Notes: generated by a model not told the origin, from the sequence alone. A stretch of 19,452 nucleotides of DNA from Elusimicrobiota bacterium (GCA_016194625.1 JACQBB010000329.1:1-19452); one strand, 5' to 3'. Counted from the stretch's first letter, positions 7,368-15,344 are shown. Numbers and translations are program-made.

Positions 7368-8435
7368 ATGAGCGTCGATCCCGACTTCGACCGCTGGGTG
7401 GCCCTGGCCTTCGCCTCTCAATTCCTGGTCGTGTTCCTGGCGTACGTCCGCGCGGGAATGCGGCCCTCATGGGCGACGTTCCGGCCGACGATCGTCGGGT
7501 TCGTGCTGGCGGGCCTGCTGATGTTCCGGGGCGTCCGCTACGGGGCGGTCGAGGTCGGCTCGCTCGTCATCGCGGCGCTCTTCTTGGGCAACCTCGCCTA
7601 CCGCGTCTCGACGGTGCGCGGCGCCGCCTGGGAAAGCCTCGACTGGCACGCGCGCTGGGTGCTGCTGGCCCCGGCCGCGATGCTGGTCGTGCTGCTGGTC
7701 TCGTCCGTCCTGATGGATCTCCTGCCGCGCCCGGCGTCGACCCGGGTGCTGGAGGGGATGAGCCTGTTCATGATCGCGGCGGCGGTCGTCGCTTTCGTCG
7801 ACCCGAAGGGGCCGACCGACCAAGGGCTCGGCTGGCGCGAGTACGGGACGGCGCTGGTGCCGCTGGGGACGATCGGCCTGATCGCGACCGACGACAAGCG
7901 CGCCGACGCGGCCTTCCTGGGCGCGGCGGGATTGGGTTTGTGCTTCCTGTCCGACGTGCTGATCCGCGGCCGGACCTACCGCGAGAAGCGGGACTTGTCC
8001 CCGCTCGGGCTGGAGCTGACGCACGACGGCCTATGGTTGAACGGCGCCGCCGACGGCGTACGCCTGCGCTTCAAGGACATGCGCAGCTATTGGGACCTGG
8101 AGATGGAGGCGGACGTGGCTCCCGGCCCGTTCCTGGCCGCGATGAACGCCGCGATCCCGCTGGAGGTCCCGCTGCGCGCCTTCCTCCCCGGTCACGTCGA
8201 GATCCCCGCGCCGCCGGCCTGGGACGGCTATCGCGTGTTCACCGGCGACGCCGCGGCCGCGCGCGCGGCGCTGGCCGACGCGCCGGCGCCCCGTCCCGTC
8301 CCGCGCTACCTGCGGCGCCGCGACGGCGTGCTGTTCGTCCATTGGGAGGTCCCCGCCGACGCGGCGCCCGTCCCCGCGCAGTTCCGCCTGCGCCTGCGCG
8401 CCGTCGCGGCCCTGGCCCGCCGGTGGAAGCGATGA
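7368..8435 (+). CDS. Unrecognised multi-span membrane protein with soluble C-terminal domain
   Basis: The 355-aa product is not recognised. About seven hydrophobic segments lie at roughly 10-28, 40-56, 61-79, 96-116, 126-143, 160-175 and 180-197. After the charged link GRTYREKRDL a soluble part (about 205-355) begins with PLGLELTHDGLWLNG, which reads like a PH-like or beta-rich membrane-associated domain (ELTHDGLWLN...VRLRFKDMRSYWDLE), and ends in a basic Arg-rich tail. It follows the exporter gene by four bases and overlaps the next gene as ATGA, so it is part of the aromatic operon. Its job there is unknown; a partner role with the next membrane protein is the simplest inference from coupling. 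Confidence 0.75.
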   Translation: MSVDPDFDRWVALAFASQFLVVFLAYVRAGMRPSWATFRPTIVGFVLAGLLMFRGVRYGAVEVGSLVIAALFLGNLAYRVSTVRGAAWESLDWHARWVLLAPAAMLVVLLVSSVLMDLLPRPASTRVLEGMSLFMIAAAVVAFVDPKGPTDQGLGWREYGTALVPLGTIGLIATDDKRADAAFLGAAGLGLCFLSDVLIRGRTYREKRDLSPLGLELTHDGLWLNGAADGVRLRFKDMRSYWDLEMEADVAPGPFLAAMNAAIPLEVPLRAFLPGHVEIPAPPAWDGYRVFTGDAAAARAALADAPAPRPVPRYLRRRDGVLFVHWEVPADAAPVPAQFRLRLRAVAALARRWKR

Positions 8436-9598
8436 GCGTCGTCGGCGCCTTGGCCGGCTACGGCCTGCTGGCGGCGTTCGCGCTCGTCGCGGCATGGCCG
8501 CTGTACAGCGTCTATCGGCTCGCGCTGCGCGTCCTGAAAGGGACGCCGCTGCCGGCCGCCGGCATCTACGGCCTGTACCTCGGCGGCTTCCCGTGGACCT
8601 TCCTGGTCTTCTACCAAGGGGCGCTGCATCCGGCGCTGAAGCCGCTGCTCGTCGTCCCGTTCCTCGCCTGCGGGATGCTCGCCGCCGTGTGGGGCCGCTT
8701 CATGGACCCGCCGCGCAGCGGCGCTTCCTCGACGGGCGACATGCTCGCGCTGTGGTTCTTCGGCCTGATGAGCCTGGTCACCTGCGGCGGCGGCTATTTC
8801 GACCGCATGGTCACGGTCTCCGAAGCCTCGGGGCGCCTCAGCAAGGCCGGCATCCGCACGGACGATCCCGCGGCGCTGGCCCGCGCGATCGACGCCGAGG
8901 ACCCGTTCGTCCGCATGGGCGCCGCGATGAACCTGCAGAGGTTCGGCGCCTCCGCGCCGCCGGCGCGCGACGCGCTGACCAAGGCGCTCGCCGACCCCGA
9001 CGAGCGCGTCGCCGACTACGGCCGGCGCGCGTTCTACGGGAGCGCGAACGCCGTGCCGTCGCCCGAGGTCCTCGGCCCCCTGCTCGACTCCGCGGACGCG
9101 GCGTCGCGCGAGCGGGCGGGCAAAGGGCTCGACCGGCTCGACCCGGCCGCGAAGACCGCGGCGCTCAAGGCCGTCGAGGAATGGCGCGCGCGCAAGTCCG
9201 TATACTACGCCCACCCGTTGTCGATCTACGACATGCCGGAGGAGGCCGCCGACATCGCCGCCTTGCGCGCGGCCGGCTACCGCGTGAACGACCCCAACGA
9301 CCCCGCGGTCGAGGGCCGCTTCCAGGCCTCGAAGGACTTCTCGGTCTTCACCGACCTGGCGCAAGGCAGCGACGCCGTCGCCGTGCGCTCCTTCCCCGAC
9401 GGCAAGCTCGGCGCGGGCGTGGCCAAGGAGGCGCTGTCCGCCTTGGAGCGCGGCAAGCCCGTGTTCGAGCTCCGCGACGGCGACCCTCCGTCCTTGCGCC
9501 CCCTCGACGCCGCGGAGATCCGCTCGCGCGCGCTCACCATCGAGGAGACCCGGGCGGCGCTGAAGCGCTACGGCGTCGTACCGCGCATCAAGTACTGA
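8432..9598 (+). CDS. Membrane protein with HEAT-like helices and a nucleoside-deoxyribosyltransferase/SLOG-like C-terminal domain
   Basis: The 388-aa protein shows three parts. Residues 1-125 hold about four hydrophobic segments. Residues 143-250 look like two to three HEAT-like helical pairs (DPFVRMGAAMNLQRFG, DPDERVADYGRRAF, DAASRERAGKGLDRL). Residues 256-388 form an alpha/beta domain: SVYYAHPLSIYDMPEEA, a helix with AALRAAGYRVNDPND, then GSDAVAVRSFPDGKLGAGV and ALERGKPVFELRDG. That order (strand with HP, NP(N)D after strand two, 'DxxV...DGKxGxGV...ExxxALExGKPVF') resembles nucleoside 2-deoxyribosyltransferase/SLOG-type nucleotide-binding proteins. The membrane and HEAT parts are clear, the last assignment is inference. 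It ends the operon, converging with DAHP synthase nine bases further on. Confidence 0.75.
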   Translation: MSVVGALAGYGLLAAFALVAAWPLYSVYRLALRVLKGTPLPAAGIYGLYLGGFPWTFLVFYQGALHPALKPLLVVPFLACGMLAAVWGRFMDPPRSGASSTGDMLALWFFGLMSLVTCGGGYFDRMVTVSEASGRLSKAGIRTDDPAALARAIDAEDPFVRMGAAMNLQRFGASAPPARDALTKALADPDERVADYGRRAFYGSANAVPSPEVLGPLLDSADAASRERAGKGLDRLDPAAKTAALKAVEEWRARKSVYYAHPLSIYDMPEEAADIAALRAAGYRVNDPNDPAVEGRFQASKDFSVFTDLAQGSDAVAVRSFPDGKLGAGVAKEALSALERGKPVFELRDGDPPSLRPLDAAEIRSRALTIEETRAALKRYGVVPRIKY

Positions 9599-9611
9599 CC
9601 GGGCCGGTCAG
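9595..9611. repeat. Perfect palindrome spanning two convergent stop codons
   Basis: CTGACCGG and CCGGTCAG flank a single G, giving a 17-base perfect inverted repeat. It contains the TGA of the + strand membrane gene (9596-9598) and, on the other strand, the TGA of the DAHP synthase gene (9608-9610). In RNA it could form a short stem on either transcript, but the one-base centre and absence of a U-run make it a poor intrinsic terminator. No better terminator is visible between the two genes. Confidence 0.6.
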
Positions 9612-10675
9612 CGCTTCGCGGCGGCGCGGATGAGGCGCGCGGTGTCGTCCCAGCCCAGGCAGGCGTCGGTGACCGACACGCCGTAGCGCAGCTTGCCGTG
9701 GTCCTTGGGGTCCTTCGGGATGTCCTGGCGGCCTTCGTGCAGGTTGCTCTCCAGCATCAGGCCGGCGATGGGCGAGGCGCCCTCGCGGACCTGGGCCAGG
9801 CAGGCGTCGAACACGCCGGGCTGCTTGCGGTGGTCCTTGTCGGAGTTGCCGTGCGAGCAGTCCACCATCAGGCGGCGGTTCAGGCCCGCCAGCTTGAGCT
9901 TCTCCGAGGCGTACAGGACCGAGGCGCGGTCGTAGTTCGGCTCGCGTCCGCCGCGCAGGACGACGTGGCAGTCCTTGTTGCCTTTGGTGCGGTACACGGA
10001 GACGCGGCCGTCGGGGTCCACGCCCAGGAAGTGGTGCGGCGCGGCGGCCGACTTGATCGCGTCGAGCGCGACCTGGACGGAGCCGTCGGTGCCGTTCTTG
10101 AAGCCGACGGGCGTGGACAGGCCGGAGGCCAGCTCGCGGTGGGTCTGCGACTCGGTGGTGCGCGCGCCGATGGCGTGCCAGCTGATCAGTTCGGACAGAT
10201 ATTGAGGAGAGACCGGGTCCAGCGCCTCGGTGGCGGCGGGCAGGCCCAGTCTGGTCACGCGCAGGAGCAGGCGGCGCGCGGCCTTCAGGCCTTCCTCGAT
10301 ATGGAAGGTGCCGTCCAGACGCGGGTCGTTGATCAGGCCCTTCCAGCCGACCGTCGTGCGCGGCTTCTCGAAGTACACGCGCATCAGCAGGACGAAGCGG
10401 TCCTTCACCTCGTCGGCGAGGGCGCGCAGGCGCTGCGCGTACTCGAACGCGGCCTCCGGGTCGTGGATCGAGCAGGGACCGACGACCACGAACAGGCGGT
10501 CGTCCTCGCCGCGCAGGATGCGGCGGACCTCGTCGCGGCCGCGGGCCACCGCGTCCAGGTGGGCCTTCGACGCGGGCAGGAGCTTCGCCACCTCCCGCGG
10601 CGTCGGCAGCGAGTGGTGCCCGGAGATGTTCGCGTCGACGAGCGACGCGGGGCGAGGGTCTTTCCCGGCGGTCAT
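9608..10675 (-). CDS. aroF: DAHP synthase, class I AroF/AroG/AroH type
   Basis: The 355-aa enzyme joins phosphoenolpyruvate and erythrose 4-phosphate to form DAHP, the first committed step of aromatic biosynthesis. Motifs are those of the E. coli AroFGH class: GPCSIHDP (66-73, metal ligand C68), KPRTTVGWKG (104-113), THRELASGLSTPVGFKNGTDG, VDCSHGNS and the C-terminal SVTDACLGW. Length matches the 350-aa E. coli enzymes and the N-terminal arm that mediates feedback control in that class is present; which amino acid inhibits it cannot be told. The ATG at 10675 is chosen because GGGAGA lies about seven bases upstream; an in-frame ATG at 10690 with AGGG before it is also possible. The gene follows the cellulose genes in the same direction with a 49-65 base gap. 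Confidence 0.95.
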   Translation of the reverse strand: MTAGKDPRPASLVDANISGHHSLPTPREVAKLLPASKAHLDAVARGRDEVRRILRGEDDRLFVVVGPCSIHDPEAAFEYAQRLRALADEVKDRFVLLMRVYFEKPRTTVGWKGLINDPRLDGTFHIEEGLKAARRLLLRVTRLGLPAATEALDPVSPQYLSELISWHAIGARTTESQTHRELASGLSTPVGFKNGTDGSVQVALDAIKSAAAPHHFLGVDPDGRVSVYRTKGNKDCHVVLRGGREPNYDRASVLYASEKLKLAGLNRRLMVDCSHGNSDKDHRKQPGVFDACLAQVREGASPIAGLMLESNLHEGRQDIPKDPKDHGKLRYGVSVTDACLGWDDTARLIRAAAKR

Positions 10676-10739
10676 GGGGCATTCTCCCATATCCGACCCT
10701 GCCGGTGGAACCTCTCGGGGGCGATCGCGCGGCGGACGT

Positions 10740-11518
10740 TCAGCGGCGGCGGAGCTTCGCGAGGTCCCAGTCCAGATACCAGGTCAGGCTCAGCTGCGGC
10801 CCGCTCTGTGATCGGGAGAGATGGGGATATTTCCGCCAGGCGTACTCGAGGTCGAGGTCGAACGGGCCCCGCGCGAGATGCACGCCCGCGGCCGGCCCGT
10901 AGACGTCGTAATACTGGTCGTTCAGGCTTCGGACCTGCCAGCGGAACGCTCCGAACGTGTCCAGGACGATCCCGCCGGGCAGCGTCAGCCAGTCGACGCC
11001 CTGCTCGATCCAACCCTGGCTGCCGAATCCCTCGATCCCGTTGAAGTCCCGCTCGACTCGCCCCCAGGCGGAGAACGGGACCGCGACGGCGCGATGGTCC
11101 CGCCACGACGGCGTCCCGGTCCACGGCGCCAGGTCCTTGCGGGCGTACCACGCGCCGAACAGGACGGCGCCGTCGGCGTTCTGCCGGAGAAGTGGGTAGC
11201 GCTGCCACGCGTACTGCGCTCCGGCGGAGAAGATCCCGCGCGAGACCTGGGCGCCCACGTACGCGCCGTCGGCGTTGTAGTAGCGCTCGTTGAGGTCGCG
11301 CGCGCGCCAGGCGTAGCCCCCGAACGTGTCGAACGTGAGTCCTCCGGGAAGCCTTGCTGGACGAAGCCCTGCGAGCCCAGGCCGGCCACGTGGTTGAAGT
11401 CCGTGGAGACGACTCCCCACGCGGAGCCCGGATACGCCGACGGCGCGTAGGCTGCGGCCGGCGCGGCGGCCAGGACGGCCGTCGCGGCCAGCGCGAGCGC
11501 GGCGAGCGCGAGTCTCAT
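10740..11518 (-). pseudogene. Secreted, internally duplicated barrel-like protein of the cellulose operon, broken by a frameshift
   Basis: The ATG overlaps the bcsG stop (ATGA) and encodes a clear signal peptide (MRLALAALALAATAVLAAA) followed by SAWGVVSTDFNHVAGLGSQG. After codon sequence for QQG the frame is lost; the matching continuation LPGGLTFDTFGGYAWRARDL lies in another frame and runs to the TGA at 10740. The protein consists of two similar units, each starting with AWG..xxDFN and containing G.GSQGxxxQG, LPGG, DTFG, YAW and YP. Comparing units shows the first lacks 16 bases at 11351/11352; restoring them makes the spacing 369 bases (123 codons). Aromatic-rich alternating strands suggest an outer-membrane or periplasmic beta structure. 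Without correction translation would stop at 10985. Assembly error is a live alternative to true decay. Confidence 0.75.
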
Positions 11519-13074
11519 CGGTTCCCTCCCGCGGCGGCGAGCGCCGGGCGCGCGTTCGCGGCCGAGAGGGGCCGCCATTCCCCGTCCTTGCCGAGCAGGA
11601 AGTAACCGCCGCCGTCTCCGAAGACCTTCCATTTGTCGGTCTCGGACATGAACGGCGTCTCGGGCAGGCTCGCGACCTCGCGGTCCATGCGCGCGGCGTC
11701 CGAGGCGGTCGCCGGGTCCGACACGAGGGCGGCGAGCAGGCGCGCGAGCGCGAGATAGCTCCGCGGGCGTCCATCCGTCCGTCCGCGCGGAGCTCCGGAG
11801 AAAAGCGGGCCGATCAGGCGCAAGGCGACCGGCACCCGCGTGATCGGGGGCAGCGGGATGTCCCGGAGGTCGCTCGCCTGAGCCGGCGTCGCGCGAAGGG
11901 CGCGGCCGTGCTCGGAAACGAGGACGACGACGGCGCTTCGGCCGGACGCGGCGATCCGGGCGTATAACTCGTCCAGGTCGGACGCGAGGCGGTCCACGCC
12001 GCGCGCGTAGAGCGGGACGGCGGGCTCCGTCCACCAGCCGGGCTTGTCCTCGTGCGTTCCGCCGTGCAGGGAGACCGTGTTGAAGTATAGGAACGCGCGG
12101 TCCGCTCCGTCCTGCTGGCGCCGGCTCCACCAGCGGGCGAGCAGTCGGCCGTTGTCCAGGACTTTCGCGTCGTCGTAGTTCAGCAGCCGGACGGGCAGGC
12201 CGTCGACGGGGATCGGAGGAGCCGCGCCCGCGTAGCGCGCGAGATCGCCCGTCATGCCGAAATAGCCCGGCTCGTAGTTCACCGCCAGGTAGGAGCGGAA
12301 GCCGGCGGCGCGCAGCCGATCGAACAGCGAGCAGTCCGACGGCCACGGGTCGTAGAGGCGCGAATGCTCGACTTGGCCGCACGGCGCGCGAAGGAGGCGA
12401 AGGGCGGCGGGCGTGCTGTACGAGGTCGCCGAATTGAAGCCGGTGAAGACGTAATTCGCGCCCTCCAGCAGGCGCGAACGTCCCGCGCCGATCGCGTCCA
12501 GATCGTCCCACGAGAGAGAGCAGACGTGGATCAAGACGACGTCGAACGGCTTCCCCGCCGCGCGGGCGGGAAAGTCGACGCGCCGGGCTCGCTCGCGCTC
12601 GTAGAAGCCGCGCGCCCGTGCGGCGACGTCCCGCGGCTGGCGGAGCGCCTGCGCGGGGACGAAGAGCAGGGCGATCAGGACGGCCGGCGTGGGATGCAGC
12701 CCGCGGCGGGCCGCGTACGCGAAGGCCGCCAGCGCCGCGGTCAGGGCCAGCAGGGGCCCGGCGGAGACGAGACCCCCGACGAACCCGTGGAGGAAGCCGC
12801 TCGTGAGCACGCGCGGGTTCTCGACGGCGAACGTCGCCGCGTACCAGAACGGCGGCAGATATGAGTCGTACCACGCGAGGGCGACCGCGGCGGCCGCGAG
12901 CGCCGTGGCGAGCGCGACCTCGCGGGCGCCGCGACGGGATGCGCGGCGCGGCTTGAACGGCAGCGCCGCGGCCGCGAGCAGGAAGTTCGGCAGGAAGTGC
13001 ACGCGCATCGCGCCTTCGAAATGCAGCGCCAGCTTCGCCGCGAAATAAAACGCCCAGAGCCAGGGTCCGATCAC
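11515..13074 (-). CDS. bcsG: BcsG, cellulose phosphoethanolamine transferase
   Basis: The 519-aa inner-membrane protein has membrane segments in residues 1-145 and a periplasmic alkaline-phosphatase-superfamily domain from about 175. It matches E. coli BcsG closely around the active site: IHVCSLSWDDLDAIG with C185, GFNSATSYSTPAALRLLRA with nucleophile S220 (the same 35-residue spacing as E. coli C243/S278), the Cys pair C232/C248 (RAPCGQ, SDCSLFD), and SEHGRAL with zinc ligands E388-H389. In E. coli this enzyme transfers phosphoethanolamine from lipid to cellulose. The start codon is GTG, overlapping the bcsA stop as GTGA, and the next gene starts within its own stop. The membrane part is shorter than in E. 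coli. All catalytic residues are kept, so activity is likely. Confidence 0.93.
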   Translation of the reverse strand: MIGPWLWAFYFAAKLALHFEGAMRVHFLPNFLLAAAALPFKPRRASRRGAREVALATALAAAAVALAWYDSYLPPFWYAATFAVENPRVLTSGFLHGFVGGLVSAGPLLALTAALAAFAYAARRGLHPTPAVLIALLFVPAQALRQPRDVAARARGFYERERARRVDFPARAAGKPFDVVLIHVCSLSWDDLDAIGAGRSRLLEGANYVFTGFNSATSYSTPAALRLLRAPCGQVEHSRLYDPWPSDCSLFDRLRAAGFRSYLAVNYEPGYFGMTGDLARYAGAAPPIPVDGLPVRLLNYDDAKVLDNGRLLARWWSRRQQDGADRAFLYFNTVSLHGGTHEDKPGWWTEPAVPLYARGVDRLASDLDELYARIAASGRSAVVVLVSEHGRALRATPAQASDLRDIPLPPITRVPVALRLIGPLFSGAPRGRTDGRPRSYLALARLLAALVSDPATASDAARMDREVASLPETPFMSETDKWKVFGDGGGYFLLGKDGEWRPLSAANARPALAAAGGNR

Positions 13075-15338
13075 GCGGCCTCCTCGAGGGCCGAGAGCAC
13101 CGGCCCGACCTTCACCTTCTCCGGCGCCAAGAAGCGCATGCGCATCGTCCGCGAATCGCCGACCGCGCCGACGGCGCCGGCGGCCTCGACGCGGACGATC
13201 AGCTCGCCGAGCTTCCGGTGCGGCAGGCGGAGCGCCAGCGGGCCCGGCAGCTCCGCGCGCGCGTCGAGCGTCACGACGGCGTGGTCGTCATGGAGCTCCT
13301 CCAGGCGCACGCGGCGCGGCCCGTCGGCCGTCAGCAGCTCGGCCGGGGCGCCGGACGTCGACGCGGCGCCGCCGCGGCGGCGCAACCGCTTGCGGAGGAC
13401 GGTCGAGGCGATGTGTCCCATCGCGCGGACCGAGTCGACGTTCGGACGCCGGATCTCCTGCCAGCTTTCCGGCGGGCTGAAGAGCAGGCGGACGAGCTGC
13501 GCGCGCTGGACCTCGCCGACCGCGTGGAAGCGGAGTCCGACGCGCGAACCCTCGTCCCGGACCCAGCGGCAGTGCCGGACCGCGCACTCGAGGATCGCCG
13601 TCTGGTCCTCGCCGAGGATGCGGACCACCGCGTCGTGCGGGAGCTCGGCGCGGTCCGGGATCGTCACCAAGGCGCCCGTCTCGCTGAGGTCGATCGTGCG
13701 TCCGATCCACTCCCGGCCGTCCGCGTGCAGGACCACGGGGAACCGGCGGCGAAGCCTGACGGCCTTGCGCTTGTGCGGGTGCTCGCGGGCGACCTCGATC
13801 GAGCAGGCCATCAGGATGAAGTTGAACACCGCCCAGATGCAGCTCAGCAGGTACGAATCGAGCGTCGTCGACCTCGTGCTCATGAAATGGAACGTCGCGT
13901 GGACGATGCCCGCGACCAGCAGTCCCATGAGGATCACGTGCGGGAGGACGATGCGCCAATGGAACTGCTCTTGGAGCAGCCCCTTCAGGCCCTTCGGCGT
14001 CACGTCGAAGACGAGCGCGTCCGGCCGGAACAGCGCCACGAGCGCGGTCCAGGCGAGCGCGAAGCAGCTCGCGGCCTCGTAGACGTCGGACCAGAACGGG
14101 CTCCGGTACTCGCGGCTGAGCGAGTCGAACGCGAGGTGCGAGAACAGGTAGTGCGGCAGGAAGTAGCCGACGAGCGTCCAGGTCCCCGCGACGATCGGGT
14201 CGCAGCGCAGGAGCAGGAAGGAGAGCGGCGCGAGCAGGTAGACCAGGCGCGCCCACGCGTGGAAGAAGTAGAGCAGGGAGCCGAAGTAGGAGAGGCGCTG
14301 GCGCAGGCCCAGGCCGCGCTTGACGAGGGGGTTGTCCAGGAAGAACAGCTGGACGCCGCCGCGCGCCCAGCGCTTGCGCTGGGTCAGGTAGCCCATGAAG
14401 TCCTCGGGAGACAGGCCGGCCGAGAGGACGCGGCGGTAATAGACGGAGGTCCAGCCGCGCGACTGCAGCTCCATCCCCGTGTGCATGTCCTCGATCGCGC
14501 AGTCCGTCCGGAAGCCGCCGACGTCCTCCAGCGCGGCGCGGCGGAACAGCGCGGCGCTGCCGGCGAACACGGTCGCGTTGACGGCGTCCCGGCCCGGCTG
14601 GATGACTTGGAAGAACAGGTCCTGCTCGTGCACCAGCTCCTGCTCCAAGACCAGGTTCCTTTGATAGCAGTCCGGGTTGTAGAAGTGGTGGGGGGTCTGG
14701 ACGAAGGCGACCTTCGGGTCGGAGAAGAAGCCGACGGTCTCCTTGAGGAAGCTGCTCACGGGCACGTGGTCCACGTCGAGCAGGAGCAGCAGCTCCGCGG
14801 ACGTCCGGCTGAGGCCGTGGTTGAGATTGCCCGCTTTCGCGTGGAGGCGGTCCGCGCGGGTCACGTATCGGCAGCCGTGGGCGGCCGCGACGGCGGCCAC
14901 CTCGGCGCGCGGACCGTCGTCGAGGACGTGGATCAGGAGCTTGTCGGCCGGATAGTCGAGCGCGCGGCAGGCGACGAGGGTCCGGCGCAGGATCTCGACG
15001 GGCTCGTTGTAGATGGTGACGAAGACGTCGACGGTCGGCGGCTCGGCGGGCGCCGTCGCGGGCGTCCGCGCCTTGTGGAGCGAGAGCACCTGGACGAAGA
15101 AGAGGACGACCGACGCGAAGCCGTAGACCTCCGCGAGGAGGAGCGCGAGGCTCACGAAGAGACGGAAGTCGCTCGAGTCGTTCAGCGTGTGCGCCGCCCG
15201 CCAGTGGAGATAGCGCAGGCTGAAGAACAGGTTCAACGCGACGAGCGCGAACTTCCAACGGGCGGCGGCGTCGTGGGTGAGGCGCTCCTGCTCGGCGCGG
15301 GCGTCTCGGGTGAAGTCGGCCAAGCGGCGGAGGGGCAT
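13071..15338 (-). CDS. bcsA: BcsA, cellulose synthase catalytic subunit with PilZ domain
   Basis: The 755-aa inner-membrane GT2 enzyme polymerises UDP-glucose and extrudes the chain. After two or three N-terminal helices come VLDDG (138-142), LDVDH (187-191), FAGSAALFRR (258-267), AIEDMHTG (281-288), QRKRW (320-324), more membrane helices, and the gating loop FDVTPKG (444-450). The PilZ domain has R524-x3-R528 and D550-L-S-E-T-G555, so c-di-GMP activation is expected. Oddities: the usual TED is IED (catalytic Asp D284 kept), the usual FFCG is VFAG, and residues about 660-755 look like a second, degenerate PilZ-like barrel without its binding motifs. No bcsB follows; bcsG overlaps instead by four bases. 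The ATG has no clear Shine-Dalgarno but lies six bases after TAGAAT, so a leaderless message is possible. Confidence 0.93.
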   Translation of the reverse strand: MPLRRLADFTRDARAEQERLTHDAAARWKFALVALNLFFSLRYLHWRAAHTLNDSSDFRLFVSLALLLAEVYGFASVVLFFVQVLSLHKARTPATAPAEPPTVDVFVTIYNEPVEILRRTLVACRALDYPADKLLIHVLDDGPRAEVAAVAAAHGCRYVTRADRLHAKAGNLNHGLSRTSAELLLLLDVDHVPVSSFLKETVGFFSDPKVAFVQTPHHFYNPDCYQRNLVLEQELVHEQDLFFQVIQPGRDAVNATVFAGSAALFRRAALEDVGGFRTDCAIEDMHTGMELQSRGWTSVYYRRVLSAGLSPEDFMGYLTQRKRWARGGVQLFFLDNPLVKRGLGLRQRLSYFGSLLYFFHAWARLVYLLAPLSFLLLRCDPIVAGTWTLVGYFLPHYLFSHLAFDSLSREYRSPFWSDVYEAASCFALAWTALVALFRPDALVFDVTPKGLKGLLQEQFHWRIVLPHVILMGLLVAGIVHATFHFMSTRSTTLDSYLLSCIWAVFNFILMACSIEVAREHPHKRKAVRLRRRFPVVLHADGREWIGRTIDLSETGALVTIPDRAELPHDAVVRILGEDQTAILECAVRHCRWVRDEGSRVGLRFHAVGEVQRAQLVRLLFSPPESWQEIRRPNVDSVRAMGHIASTVLRKRLRRRGGAASTSGAPAELLTADGPRRVRLEELHDDHAVVTLDARAELPGPLALRLPHRKLGELIVRVEAAGAVGAVGDSRTMRMRFLAPEKVKVGPVLSALEEAA

Positions 15339-15344
15339 CGATAC

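Noticed and set aside
7469..8431. Upstream extension of the HEAT/deoxyribosyltransferase-like gene
   Set aside because: The extra part overlaps the preceding membrane protein in another frame and is Arg/Gly-rich nonsense; the ATG at 8432, which overlaps the stop codon as ATGA, is the natural start.
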